Below, piece by piece: positions 52,428-61,551 of a stretch of 64,000 nt of DNA. The stretch is from Sphingopyxis sp. GW247-27LB (GTDB lineage: Bacteria; Pseudomonadota; Alphaproteobacteria; Sphingomonadales; Sphingomonadaceae). The stretch is taken from assembly GCF_002277025.1 (NCBI RefSeq), contig NZ_NIWD01000002.1, forward strand, positions 466,241-530,240, written 5' to 3'. Position numbers and translations under genes: made by a program. Every line of letters begins with the position of its first letter. Position 1 is the stretch's first letter. The notes below the pieces were generated by a model. The model was not told where the DNA came from, ran no database searches, and was given only the letters and a program-made list of their open reading frames with translations.

Positions 52428-53017
52428 AAACGGTCTCCACAGACGATCAATTCCTGTTCGGTCAGCACGGCGTCGAGCCGCGCGTCGGTTGATTCGGCGG
52501 GTATGGCATCGACTTCCTGCACCGACCAGCCGACGCCGATGCGGGGGATGCCGGGATGCGCGGCGAAATAACGGTCGTAATGGCCGCCGCCCTGACCGAG
52601 CCGCCCGCCGCTCCGGTCGAATCCGACGAGCGGGCACAGGATCAGCGCGGGCTGGACGGAAAGACCCTCGTCGGCGGGCTGATGCGTTCCCCAAGGCCCC
52701 TTCGCCAGCGCGCCGCCGTTGGCCCAGCGCCGGAAATCCATCGTTTCGCTGCGGTCGCGGTGGAAGGGAAGGGCGATCGGGCAGTCCGCCAGCGCCGGCA
52801 GGATATCGGGTTCGTCGCCCCAGGCGACATAGGCCGCGACTGGGGCCGCGACCGGATCGCGGCCTTCGATCAGGTCGGCGAGCGGCTGGGGAAGGGTTCG
52901 GAAGGCGGCGAGACGCGCCATGCCGTCCAGATTCGCGGCGAAATGCCGGCGCCGAAAGCGCAGCCGCTCGCGGAGCGCCTGCTTCTGCCGGACCAGATCG
53001 GCGGACATGTCGGTCAT
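52424..53017 (-). CDS. 5-formyltetrahydrofolate cyclo-ligase
   Basis: 197 residues. It has the motif GFDRSGGRLGQGGGHYDRYF and the N-terminal RFRRRHF basic region that binds substrate phosphate. It returns 5-formyl-THF to 5,10-methenyl-THF using ATP. Located downstream of 6S RNA and zapA as in many proteobacteria. Confidence 0.93.
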   Translation of the reverse strand: MTDMSADLVRQKQALRERLRFRRRHFAANLDGMARLAAFRTLPQPLADLIEGRDPVAAPVAAYVAWGDEPDILPALADCPIALPFHRDRSETMDFRRWANGGALAKGPWGTHQPADEGLSVQPALILCPLVGFDRSGGRLGQGGGHYDRYFAAHPGIPRIGVGWSVQEVDAIPAESTDARLDAVLTEQELIVCGDRL

Positions 53018-53048
53018 CGCCGTTCCTGGCTCTTTCTATCGGCGGGTT

Positions 53049-53207
53049 GGCGGGACCGCCGTGGTCGTTTGCCGGAAAATCCTCTGACGCCAGTAACGTC
53101 AGGTGGGGGCCATGTACGTCGGGCCAGGGCCCGGGCAGGGACAGCTCCCTTGGATGATGTATCGCCTCAGGGATATTCGCAGCGGCTCGTGCCGGGCAGT
53201 GCCCGCC
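53049..53207 (-). ncRNA. ssrS: 6S RNA (position and fold estimated)
   Basis: About 159 nt between zapA and the 5-FCL gene, the normal position of ssrS. The minus strand has a CCTGAGGCGATAC-like stretch typical of the 5' part of 6S RNA. A closing stem GGCGGG (53207 end) pairs with CCCGCC (53049), and the central part (CGGGCCCTGGCCCGA) can fold to an imperfect hairpin. Inhibits sigma-70 polymerase in stationary phase. The exact ends are estimated from the fold. Confidence 0.7.
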
Positions 53208-53238
53208 GCCCCCTATTTAGGGGCGCGGGCGCGGCGTC

Positions 53239-53727
53239 TCAAGGGATTTGCTCGACTTTCGTCGCGAGCGCCTCGATCCGGTCGGCGATCTGCATCAGCG
53301 CGCGGTCGTGGCGGCCCGAGGGCGGCGCGGGAACGACCGGCGCGCCCTGCCGCAGCGCTTCGAGTTCGGCGAGCGCGGTGGCTTCGCGTTCGGCGGCGGC
53401 GCGCGCTTCGGCAAGTGCCTCCTGTTCCCGCGTCTGCGCGGCCCGCAGCTCGTCCTTCGCCGCCGCCTCGCGGCTTTCGGCGAGCGCGACCGCAGCGCGC
53501 AGCGAATCGGACTGCGGTGCCGCCTTTTCGACCTTGCCGCGCGCTTCCTGTGTCTCGTCGGCGAGCATCAGCGACGCAAAGAGGAGTTGGCGCACCTCGG
53601 TTCCGCCCTGGACGCTGCGCGCCTTCTCGTCGATGATCGCGGCGAGCTGGCGGATCCGGTCCTCCTGCCCGTCGGCGCAATGGACGTCGTAGGGGCGTCC
53701 CGCGATGCTGAGGCGGACGTCAGCCAT
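53239..53727 (-). CDS. zapA: cell-division protein ZapA, long form
   Basis: 162 residues; usual ZapA is about 100-110. It begins VRLSIAGRPYDVHCADGQEDRIRQLA, the ZapA N-terminus, followed by RQLLFASLMLADE; the second half (about 65-125) is an Ala/Glu/Arg-rich coiled coil. FtsZ-ring associated. The gene overlaps the small gene upstream (53720-53926) by 8 bases. Confidence 0.8.
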   Translation of the reverse strand: MADVRLSIAGRPYDVHCADGQEDRIRQLAAIIDEKARSVQGGTEVRQLLFASLMLADETQEARGKVEKAAPQSDSLRAAVALAESREAAAKDELRAAQTREQEALAEARAAAEREATALAELEALRQGAPVVPAPPSGRHDRALMQIADRIEALATKVEQIP

Positions 53728-53926
53728 GCTTCGCTTCCCCGATCAGGCGGTCGAGTTCGCCGATCACCGCCGCGACTTCGGCCTTCAGGGCCGAGGATTC
53801 GGGGGGCGGGGCGGTCGCTGCGGAGGCGGGGCGCTCGGCCCGCGCGGCCAGCGCCTTCTCGATCCGGCTCAGCGCCCGTTCGATGCGGCCGATGGCGAGA
53901 CTGGATTCGTCGAGATCGAGTTCCAT
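53720..53926 (-). CDS. small coiled-coil protein upstream of zapA
   Basis: 68 residues (MELDLDESSLAIGRIER start). Two amphipathic helices separated by a Pro/Ala-rich stretch (ERPASAATAPPPESS). No family fixed by eye; DUF4164-like small proteins are found here in alphaproteobacteria. Overlaps zapA by 8 bases, so probably co-translated. The ATG at 53926 follows from the sequence of the start. Confidence 0.6.
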   Translation of the reverse strand: MELDLDESSLAIGRIERALSRIEKALAARAERPASAATAPPPESSALKAEVAAVIGELDRLIGEAKHG

Positions 53927-54090
53927 AAACAAAGACGTAGCAGCGGCGCCCGATGGGCGCAATTGCCGAGGGTCGGGCTTGGAGCCGAAACCGGCTTTTT
54001 GCGCGATTTCTTGCCGCGGGCGGTTGACTCCTGCCCGCCGCGCCGCAAAGGGCAGTCGCGCACGCCAGCCCAGCCATTTCCGGGGGACGA

Positions 54091-56058
54091 ATGACACTGC
54101 CCGAACGCCAGCTCGCCAATGCGATCCGCGCGCTTGCGATGGACGCCGTACAAGCCGCGAACAGCGGTCATCCGGGGATGCCGATGGGCATGGCCGACGT
54201 GGCGACGGTGCTCTATTCGGACTATCTGAAGTTCGATCCCGCCGACCCGGCGTGGCCAGACCGCGACCGATTCGTGCTGTCGGCGGGGCACGGCTCGATG
54301 CTCGCCTATGCGACGCTCCACCTCGCGGGCTACGCGCATCCGACGATGGACGAGATTCGCGGGTTTCGCCAGCTCAGCAGCCCCTGCGCGGGGCATCCCG
54401 AGAATTTCGAACTCGCGGGCGTCGAGACGACGACCGGGCCACTGGGACAGGGGCTCGCGACCGCGGTCGGCATGGCGATCGCCGAGCGGCATCTGAACGC
54501 GATCTATGGCGACGAGCTGGTCGATCATCGCACCTGGGTGATCGCCGGCGACGGCTGCCTGATGGAGGGCATCAACCACGAAGCCATTGGTCTCGCCGGA
54601 CATTTGAAGCTCGGCCGGCTGATCGTGCTGTGGGACGACAACAAGATCACGATCGACGGATCGACCGACCTGTCGACGAGCGAGGATGTGAAGGCGCGCT
54701 ACGCGGCGACCGGCTGGCACGTCGATGCGTGCGACGGGCACGACCCCGCCGATGTCCGCCGCGCGATCGACGCCGCGCTCGCCGACGAACGGCCGTCGCT
54801 GATCGCGTGCAAGACGATCATCGGCTTCGGCGCGCCGAACAAGCAGGGCACCTCGGCCACCCACGGCGCGGCGTTGGGTGCCGACGAGGTCGCGGCGGCG
54901 CGCGAGACGCTCGGCTGGACCGCCGAGCCCTTCGTCATCCCGGCCGATATCGCCGCGGCGTGGAAGGCGTTTGGCGATGCTGGAAAGACGCTTCATTCCG
55001 AATGGAAGGATCGCCTTGCAAGCAACGAAAAGAAAAAGGATTTCGAGGCACGGATTGCCGGCAAGGTGACCCCCGGCGCGGCCTTCAAGGCCTATCTCGA
55101 CGGGCTCGTCGCCGAGCCGCCGAAGGTCGCGACGCGCAAGGCGTCGGAAAACACGCTGACCGCGCTCACCGCCGACATCGGCGCGCTGGTCGGCGGCAGC
55201 GCCGATCTGACCGGTTCGAACAACACCAAAACTTCGTCGACCAAGCCGCTGACCAGAAATGATTACTCGGGTCGCTATATCTATTATGGCATCCGCGAAT
55301 TCGGCATGGCGGCGGCGATGAACGGCATGGCGCTGCACGGCGGGGTCATTCCCTATGGCGGCACTTTCCTGGTGTTCGCCGACTATTGCCGCGGCGCGAT
55401 CCGCCTGTCGGCGCTCCAGCGCCAGCGTGTCGTCTATGTGATGACGCACGACAGCATCGGCCTGGGCGAGGATGGGCCGACGCACCAGCCGATCGAGCAT
55501 CTCCAGTCGCTGCGCGCGATGCCGAACCTGCTCGTCATGCGCCCCGCCGACGCGGTCGAGACCGCCGAATGCTGGGCGCTCGCGCTCGCGCAGACGGATC
55601 GGCCGACGCTGCTCGCGCTCACGCGCCAGAATCTACCGCCGCTGCGGCATGACGTCACCGAAAATCTTTGCGCAAAGGGCGGTTACCGCCTGCGCGATGC
55701 CGCGGCCGCCCGCAAGGTCGTCCTCGTCGCGACGGGCTCCGAAGTGTCGCTCGCGATGGAGGTCGCCGACCGGCTGGAGGCCGCGGGGCAGGGCGCCGAC
55801 GTCGTCTCGATGGTGTCGACCGAGCTGTTCGACGAACAGGATGCGGCGTATCAAGCCGATATCCTGCCGGAGGATGCGCTGATCGTGTCGATCGAGGCGG
55901 GCACCACCTTTGGCTGGGAGCGCTATACCGGACGCCACGGTTTGCGCTTCGGCATCGACAGTTTCGGCGCGTCGGCGCCGATCGAAGACCTATTCAAGCA
56001 CTTCGGCCTGACCGCCGATGCTATCGCTCCCCAGATCCTGACCCGGCTGGGCCAATAA
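54091..56058 (+). CDS. tkt: transketolase
   Basis: 655 residues. Thiamine-diphosphate motif ([20 protein letters not shown] ... LWDDN) and the catalytic Glu in [12 protein letters not shown], plus [20 protein letters not shown]. Moves two-carbon units in the pentose-phosphate pathway. The gene starts a run tkt-gap-pgk-fba. 164 bases separate it from the divergent coiled-coil gene. Confidence 0.96.
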   Translation: MTLPERQLANAIRALAMDAVQAANSGHPGMPMGMADVATVLYSDYLKFDPADPAWPDRDRFVLSAGHGSMLAYATLHLAGYAHPTMDEIRGFRQLSSPCAGHPENFELAGVETTTGPLGQGLATAVGMAIAERHLNAIYGDELVDHRTWVIAGDGCLMEGINHEAIGLAGHLKLGRLIVLWDDNKITIDGSTDLSTSEDVKARYAATGWHVDACDGHDPADVRRAIDAALADERPSLIACKTIIGFGAPNKQGTSATHGAALGADEVAAARETLGWTAEPFVIPADIAAAWKAFGDAGKTLHSEWKDRLASNEKKKDFEARIAGKVTPGAAFKAYLDGLVAEPPKVATRKASENTLTALTADIGALVGGSADLTGSNNTKTSSTKPLTRNDYSGRYIYYGIREFGMAAAMNGMALHGGVIPYGGTFLVFADYCRGAIRLSALQRQRVVYVMTHDSIGLGEDGPTHQPIEHLQSLRAMPNLLVMRPADAVETAECWALALAQTDRPTLLALTRQNLPPLRHDVTENLCAKGGYRLRDAAAARKVVLVATGSEVSLAMEVADRLEAAGQGADVVSMVSTELFDEQDAAYQADILPEDALIVSIEAGTTFGWERYTGRHGLRFGIDSFGASAPIEDLFKHFGLTADAIAPQILTRLGQ

Positions 56059-56095
56059 GAACCCGGTCGCTCCCACGCAGAAAGGACGTTTCGTC

Positions 56096-57103
56096 ATGGC
56101 AGTGAAAGTCGCAATCAACGGTTTCGGACGCATCGGCCGCCTCGTCGCGCGCGCCATTCTGGAACGCCCCGATTGCGGGCTCGAACTCGTCGCGATCAAC
56201 GATCTTGCCGATGCCAAGTCGAACGCGCTGCTGTTCAAGCGCGACAGCGTCCACGGCCCATTCCCGGGTGAAGTGAAGGCCGATGGCGACTCGATGGTCG
56301 TCGACGGCAAGCGTATTCGCGTCACCGCCGAACGCGACCCCGCCAACCTGCCGCACGCCGAGCTGGGCGTCGACATCGCGCTCGAATGCACGGGATTCTT
56401 CGCCGATCGCGACAGCGCGTCGAAGCATCTGGCCGCTGGCGCCAAGCGCGTGCTGATCTCTGCCCCCGCGAAGGGCGTCGACCTGACCGTCGTGTACGGC
56501 GTCAACCACGACAAGCTGACCGCCGAGCATGTCGTCGTCTCGAACGCGAGCTGCACCACCAACTGCCTCGCGCCGGTCGCCAAGGTGCTCAATGATGCCC
56601 TCGGGATCGAACGCGGGCTGATGACCACCATTCACGCCTATACCAACGACCAGAAGATCCTCGACCAGATCCACCCCGACAAGCGTCGCGCCCGCGCCGC
56701 CGCGATGTCGATCATCCCGACGACCACCGGTGCCGCGCGCGCGGTTGGTGAGGTGCTTCCCGAGCTCAAGGGCAAGCTCGACGGCTCGTCGGTCCGTATT
56801 CCGACCCCGAACGTCAGCCTGATCGACCTGACCTTCACGCCGAAGCGCGACACGAGCGTCGAGGAAGTGAACAAGATCCTGAAGGACGCATCGGAAGGCG
56901 CGCTGAAAGGGGTCCTCGATTATTCGGACGAGCCGCTGGTTTCGATCGATTACAACCACTGCCCGGCCAGCTCGACCATCGACAGCCTCGAAACCGCGGT
57001 TCTCGAAGGCAAGCTGGTTCGCGTCGTGAGCTGGTACGACAATGAATGGGGTTTCTCGAACCGCATGGTGGATACCGCCGGCGTGATCGCGGGGCTGCTG
57101 TAA
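56096..57103 (+). CDS. gap: glyceraldehyde-3-phosphate dehydrogenase
   Basis: 335 residues. NAD-binding [15 protein letters not shown], catalytic Cys in [19 protein letters not shown], and [18 protein letters not shown]. Glycolysis and gluconeogenesis. 37 bases after tkt. Confidence 0.97.
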   Translation: MAVKVAINGFGRIGRLVARAILERPDCGLELVAINDLADAKSNALLFKRDSVHGPFPGEVKADGDSMVVDGKRIRVTAERDPANLPHAELGVDIALECTGFFADRDSASKHLAAGAKRVLISAPAKGVDLTVVYGVNHDKLTAEHVVVSNASCTTNCLAPVAKVLNDALGIERGLMTTIHAYTNDQKILDQIHPDKRRARAAAMSIIPTTTGAARAVGEVLPELKGKLDGSSVRIPTPNVSLIDLTFTPKRDTSVEEVNKILKDASEGALKGVLDYSDEPLVSIDYNHCPASSTIDSLETAVLEGKLVRVVSWYDNEWGFSNRMVDTAGVIAGLL

Positions 57104-57117
57104 GATCATTCGCACAT

Positions 57118-57216
57118 CGTCATTGCGAGGAGCGCAGCGACGAAGCAATCTCCAGCCATGACACATGAGCTAATCGCTGGAGATTGCCGCGGCCCCTTCG
57201 GGGCCTCGCAATGACG
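57118..57216. repeat. palindromic repeat, family C, copy 1
   Basis: Arms CGTCATTGCGAGGAGCGCAG ... CAATCTCCAG and their inverse CTGGAGATTG ... CCTCGCAATGACG, around a 22-base centre. Located between gap and pgk. The same core GTCATTGCGAG...GAAGCAATC recurs at 60106-60179. Confidence 0.8.
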
Positions 57217-57269
57217 AGACATAGAGACGCGAAGACGCTTCGATGCTGTCGGGGCGAATGGAGTCGAAT

Positions 57270-58466
57270 ATGAGCAGCTTCAAGACCCTCGACGACATTG
57301 GCGACGTCACCGGCAAGCGCGTCCTCGTCCGCGTCGACCTCAACGTCCCGATGTCCGACGGCGCGGTCGCCGACGACACGCGAATCCGCGCGGCGATGCC
57401 GACGATCCGCGAGCTGTCCGACAAGGGTGCGATCGTGCTGCTGCTCGCCCATTTCGGACGGCCGAAGGGCGCGAAGAACCCGACCCAGTCCTTGAGCCTC
57501 GTCATCGACGGGGTTGCCGACGTGCTCGGCCATTCGGTGATGTTCATCCCCGACTGCATCGGTGAGGGCGCCCAGGCGGGCGTCGCAGTGCTCGCGCCCG
57601 GCGATGTCGCGGTGCTTGAAAATACGCGTTTCCACGCGGGCGAGGAAAAGAACGATCCCGCCTTCGCCGATGCGCTCGCCGAGATCGGCGATCTTTATGT
57701 CAACAACGCCTTCTCGGCGGCGCACCGCGCGCACGGATCGACCGAGGGCATCGCGCACCGGCTGCCGGCCTATGCGGGGCGCGCGATGGAGGCCGAATTG
57801 AAGGCGCTCGACGCCGCGCTCGGCAATCCCGCGCATCCGGTCGCGGCGGTGGTCGGCGGCGCCAAGGTGTCGAGCAAGATCGACGTGCTCAAAAATCTGG
57901 TAGGCCAGGTCGACCATCTGATCATCGGCGGCGGCATGGCGAACACCTTCCTCGCCGCGCGCGGGGTCGACGTCGGCAAGTCGCTGTGCGAGCATGATCT
58001 GGTCGATACCGCGAACGCGATCTTCGACGCCGCCGACAAGGCCGGCTGCACCATCCATCTGCCCTATGACGTGGTGGTCGCGAAGCAGTTCGCGCCCAAC
58101 CCGCCGACGCGCACCGTCAACGTCCACGAGGTCGCGGCCGACGAGATGATCCTCGATGTCGGCCCGGCGGCGGTCGAGGCGCTCGCCGACGTGCTCAAGA
58201 ACTGCCGCACCCTGGTGTGGAACGGCCCGCTCGGTGCGTTCGAAACGCCGCCGTTCGATACGGCGACCGTCGCGCTCGCGAAGACCGCGGCGGCGCTGAC
58301 CCGCGAGGGATCGTTGATCTCGGTCGCGGGCGGCGGCGATACCGTTGCGGCGCTCAACCATGCCGGCGTAGCGCAGGATTTCACTTTCGTCTCGACCGCG
58401 GGCGGGGCCTTCCTCGAATGGATGGAAGGCAAGCCGTTGCCGGGCGTCGACGCGCTGAAAGCATAG
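57270..58466 (+). CDS. pgk: phosphoglycerate kinase
   Basis: 398 residues: [53 protein letters not shown], and the nucleotide loop [15 protein letters not shown] 57270 ([11 protein letters not shown]) has GGAG upstream; ATG 57258 is possible. Confidence 0.96.
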   Translation: MSSFKTLDDIGDVTGKRVLVRVDLNVPMSDGAVADDTRIRAAMPTIRELSDKGAIVLLLAHFGRPKGAKNPTQSLSLVIDGVADVLGHSVMFIPDCIGEGAQAGVAVLAPGDVAVLENTRFHAGEEKNDPAFADALAEIGDLYVNNAFSAAHRAHGSTEGIAHRLPAYAGRAMEAELKALDAALGNPAHPVAAVVGGAKVSSKIDVLKNLVGQVDHLIIGGGMANTFLAARGVDVGKSLCEHDLVDTANAIFDAADKAGCTIHLPYDVVVAKQFAPNPPTRTVNVHEVAADEMILDVGPAAVEALADVLKNCRTLVWNGPLGAFETPPFDTATVALAKTAAALTREGSLISVAGGGDTVAALNHAGVAQDFTFVSTAGGAFLEWMEGKPLPGVDALKA

Positions 58467-58545
58467 AATTTTCGCTTCCATTGCATCCCGCGCGCGGGAC
58501 AGCTATGCGCGCCGCCACATACGTATGCAAACAACCGGAGATCTT

Positions 58546-59436
58546 ATGACCACCGCCAATGCCGCCATGCTCGACCAGATCAAATCGGGCCAGGGGTTCA
58601 TCGCCGCGCTCGACCAGAGCGGCGGTTCGACGCCCAAGGCGCTCAAGGGCTATGGCATCGGCGAAGACGCCTTTTCGAACGATGAGGAAATGTTCGGCCT
58701 GATCCACGCGATGCGCAGCCGCATCGTCACCGCGCCCTGCTTCAACGGCGACAAGGTGATCGGCGCGATCCTGTTCGAACGCACGATGGACGGCGAGGCC
58801 GGCGGCAAGCCCGTGCCGGCGCTGCTGTGGGAACGCGGCGTGGTGCCGTTCCTGAAGGTCGACAAGGGGCTGGAGGCGGAGGCCGACGGCGTCCAGTTGA
58901 TGAAGCCGATGCCCGATCTCGACGCGCTGTGCGATCGTGCGGTGGCGAAGGGCGTGTTCGGGACCAAGATGCGCAGCGTCGTCAACCTCGCCAACCCGGC
59001 CGGAATCAAGGCGATTGTCGAGCAGCAGTTCGCCGAAGCGAAGCGCATCGCGGCGCACGGCCTCGTCCCGATCATCGAGCCCGAGGTCAATATCAAGAGC
59101 CCCGAGCGCGACGCCGCCGACCGCCTGCTGCTGAAGGAAAGCCTCGCGGCGCTTGACGCCTGGGACGGCGCGCCGGTGATGCTGAAGCTGTCGCTGCCCA
59201 CCGAGGCCGGGCTGTTCCAGCCGCTCGTTGATCATCCCAAGGTTCTCCGCGTCGTCGCGCTCTCGGGCGGCTTCGCGCGGCCCGAGGCGTGCGCCGAGCT
59301 GGCGAAGAACCCCGGCATCATCGCGAGCTTCAGCCGCGCCCTGCTCGAAGATCTGCGCGCCCCGATGAGCGACGAGGAGTTCAACGCCTCGCTCGGCGGC
59401 GCGATCGACGAGATTCACGCCGCTTCGATCGCCTGA
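58546..59436 (+). CDS. fba: class I fructose-bisphosphate aldolase
   Basis: 296 residues. Schiff-base (class I) aldolase of the bacterial long type: FIAALDQSGGSTPKAL, IGAILFERTMDG, GTKMRSVVN, IIEPEVNI and VMLKLSLPTE with the Schiff-base Lys. ATG 58546 follows GGAG. The stop overlaps the O-methyltransferase ATG. Confidence 0.93.
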   Translation: MTTANAAMLDQIKSGQGFIAALDQSGGSTPKALKGYGIGEDAFSNDEEMFGLIHAMRSRIVTAPCFNGDKVIGAILFERTMDGEAGGKPVPALLWERGVVPFLKVDKGLEAEADGVQLMKPMPDLDALCDRAVAKGVFGTKMRSVVNLANPAGIKAIVEQQFAEAKRIAAHGLVPIIEPEVNIKSPERDAADRLLLKESLAALDAWDGAPVMLKLSLPTEAGLFQPLVDHPKVLRVVALSGGFARPEACAELAKNPGIIASFSRALLEDLRAPMSDEEFNASLGGAIDEIHAASIA

Positions 59437-60092
59437 TGGCCGCGAGCTGGCACGCCGTCGACGATTATATCGCCGGGAAGCTGCTCGGCGATGACGCGGC
59501 GCTCGCCGCCGCGCTCGCGAATAACAAGGCGCAGGGCCTGCCGCCGATCGACGTGTCGGCGACGCAGGGCAAGATGCTGTCGCTGCTCGCGCAGGTCGCG
59601 GGGGCGCGGCGCATCCTCGAGGTCGGGACGCTCGGCGGCTATTCGACCATCTGGCTTGCCCGCGCGCTGGCCGAGGGCGGCGAACTGGTGACGCTGGAGA
59701 TCGATCGCAAGCACGCCGGCGTCGCGCGCGAGAATCTGGAGCGTGCGGGGGTGTCGGACAAGGTCGATATCCGCGTCGGCCCGGCGAAGGACAGCCTCGC
59801 CGCGATGACCGGAGAGGCGCCCTTCGACTTCGTCTTCATCGACGCCGACAAGCAGGGCAATGCCCATTATGTCGCCGAGGCGATCCGGCTGGGGCGCAGC
59901 GGCACGGTGATTGTCGTCGACAATGTCGTGCGTGAGGGCGGAGTGCTGGAGGCGGACAGCCATGACGAACGCATCGTCGGCACCCGCGCGCTGTTCGACA
60001 TGCTGGCGGCCGACGAACGGCTCGATGCGACCGCGGTGCAGACCGTGGGCGCGAAGAAATGGGACGGGTTCGTGCTGGCGCGGGTGCGCTGA
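59436..60092 (+). CDS. SAM-dependent O-methyltransferase
   Basis: 218 residues. Catechol O-methyltransferase-like family (PF01596): SAM motif ILEVGTLGGYSTIWLARAL, metal-binding region FDFVFIDADKQGNAHYV, and VIVVDNVVREGGV. Natural substrate unknown. ATG overlaps the fba stop. Confidence 0.9.
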   Translation: MAASWHAVDDYIAGKLLGDDAALAAALANNKAQGLPPIDVSATQGKMLSLLAQVAGARRILEVGTLGGYSTIWLARALAEGGELVTLEIDRKHAGVARENLERAGVSDKVDIRVGPAKDSLAAMTGEAPFDFVFIDADKQGNAHYVAEAIRLGRSGTVIVVDNVVREGGVLEADSHDERIVGTRALFDMLAADERLDATAVQTVGAKKWDGFVLARVR

Positions 60093-60105
60093 CACCCATA
60101 TTTCT

Positions 60106-60179
60106 GTCATTGCGAGCGCAGCGAAGCAATCTAGGGCGGTCTACGTTACTCTGGATTGCTTCGCTGCGCTCGCAATGAC
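60106..60179. repeat. palindromic repeat, family C, copy 2
   Basis: 29-base arms (GTCATTGCGAGCGCAGCGAA...) with one mismatch and a 16-base loop. Between two convergent genes, so it may double as a terminator. Confidence 0.85.
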
Positions 60180-60186
60180 GAGGAAC

Positions 60187-60600
60187 TCAAAGCCCGCCGT
60201 CGAAGCGGAATGCGAAGCGATAATCCTCGGACTTGATCGGCCGTCCGGTGTGCCGTGCTGGCGTGACTCTTTCGAGCAGGATCGTGCCGTCGGCGAGCGG
60301 GATGCGCTTGCCGAGAATCGCCTCGAACGCCTGCGAGCGGCCGCCGGGGCGAATCCACCGCATCTTGAGCCGCACCTGCCCGGCCCACACGCACATCACA
60401 TTCTCGGGGCAGCGGCTGTCTTCGAGGATCCGCACCGGCTGGATCACCGGGCCGTCGGCATAGGCGCGCTGGCCGAGGGCGACGCTGGAGGCGTCGGGAA
60501 GGGGCGCGGGTTCGGGCGGCGCCGACCGGCTCGCCGCGCAGGCGGAGAGGGCGAGCGGGACGACCAGCGACAGGGCGACGAGGCGCGGCATTTTCTGCAT
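60187..60600 (-). CDS. lipoprotein with CxxxxxC motif
   Basis: 137 residues; lipobox LALSAC (Cys21). The mature part has a SRCPENVMCVWAGQ motif with two Cys six apart, then a strand-rich end (YRFAFRFDGGL). No family was recognised. ATG 60600 gives the lipobox a normal distance. Divergent from thiE with a 35-base gap. Confidence 0.65.
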   Translation of the reverse strand: MQKMPRLVALSLVVPLALSACAASRSAPPEPAPLPDASSVALGQRAYADGPVIQPVRILEDSRCPENVMCVWAGQVRLKMRWIRPGGRSQAFEAILGKRIPLADGTILLERVTPARHTGRPIKSEDYRFAFRFDGGL

Positions 60601-60635
60601 TTGCCCGAGCATGGCGGCGTGGCTATGAACCCGCC

Positions 60636-61274
60636 ATGACCACACGGACCTGCCAGCTCTATCTGATTTCGCCACTCGACGTCGGGGGCGATTTTCCTGC
60701 CCGGCTAGAAGAGGCGCTCTCCGCCGCGCCGGTCGCGGCCTTCCAGTTTCGCGTCAAGGGGGTGGACCAGCACGAGGCGGCGCGGCTCGCCGAACCGCTG
60801 CAGGCGATCTGCGCTGCGCACGAGACCGCCTTCATCGTCAACGACGACATGGCGCTCGCGAGGCGGCTGCGCGCCGACGGCGTCCATCTGGGGCAGGGCG
60901 ACGGCGATCCGAAGGAAGCGCGGCGCCTGCTCGGGCCCGATGCCCAGATCGGCGTGACCTGCCATGCCAGCCGCCATCTCGCGATGGAGGCGGGCGAGGC
61001 CGGGGCCGATTATGTCGCTTTCGGCGCCTTCTTTCCGACCACGACCAAGGCGGTCGAGCATCACGCCGATCCCGAAATCCTGACCTGGTGGCAGGGGTTG
61101 TTCGAGCTGCCCTGCGTCGCGATCGGCGGGATCACGCCCGCCAACGCCGGGGAACTGGTCGACGCCGGCGCCGATTTCCTCGCGGTATCGGGCGCGGTGT
61201 GGAACCACGAAGGCGGCCCCGCGGCGGCGGTGCGCGCCTTTGCGGCGGTGCTGGAGGGTCAGCCGGCCGGATAG
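60636..61274 (+). CDS. thiE: thiamine-phosphate synthase
   Basis: 212 residues. TIM-barrel enzyme: LYLISPLDVG, QFRVKG, FIVNDDMALARRLRADGVHLGQGD, IGVTCHASRHLA, and AIGGITPANAGELVDAGADFLAVSGA. Joins the pyrimidine and thiazole halves. No TPP riboswitch was seen ahead of it. Confidence 0.93.
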   Translation: MTTRTCQLYLISPLDVGGDFPARLEEALSAAPVAAFQFRVKGVDQHEAARLAEPLQAICAAHETAFIVNDDMALARRLRADGVHLGQGDGDPKEARRLLGPDAQIGVTCHASRHLAMEAGEAGADYVAFGAFFPTTTKAVEHHADPEILTWWQGLFELPCVAIGGITPANAGELVDAGADFLAVSGAVWNHEGGPAAAVRAFAAVLEGQPAG

Positions 61275-61423
61275 TCGCGGTGCGGCGTCTCATCGTCCCT
61301 GTCGCGCCGCTGCTCGTCCTTGCGCCAGCCGAACAGGCCGGCGCAGGGGGTCGCGCGGCGCGGATTCTTGGGCGCCGTCCGGCGCGGGGGGCGAAGCTGG
61401 TCGCTATAATCGATGCTCATCAT
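61259..61423 (-). CDS. possible small basic protein overlapping the end of thiE
   Basis: 54 residues (MMSIDYSDQLRPPRRTAP start), Arg/Pro/Lys-rich, converging on thiE with a 16-base overlap. No family was recognised and no strong ribosome-binding site. Could be a chance open frame. Confidence 0.3.
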   Translation of the reverse strand: MMSIDYSDQLRPPRRTAPKNPRRATPCAGLFGWRKDEQRRDRDDETPHRDYPAG

Positions 61424-61551
61424 GCGCGCCGCTATGACAGCGGTGCGCGGGACGATATTGGATCGATGCGACAAATCGGCTTCGGTTCGTCGCCTTTTCG
61501 CTTGCGCAATGCGCGGCGCGGCGCAACAGCATGGCGCCGGGGAGACATTTT

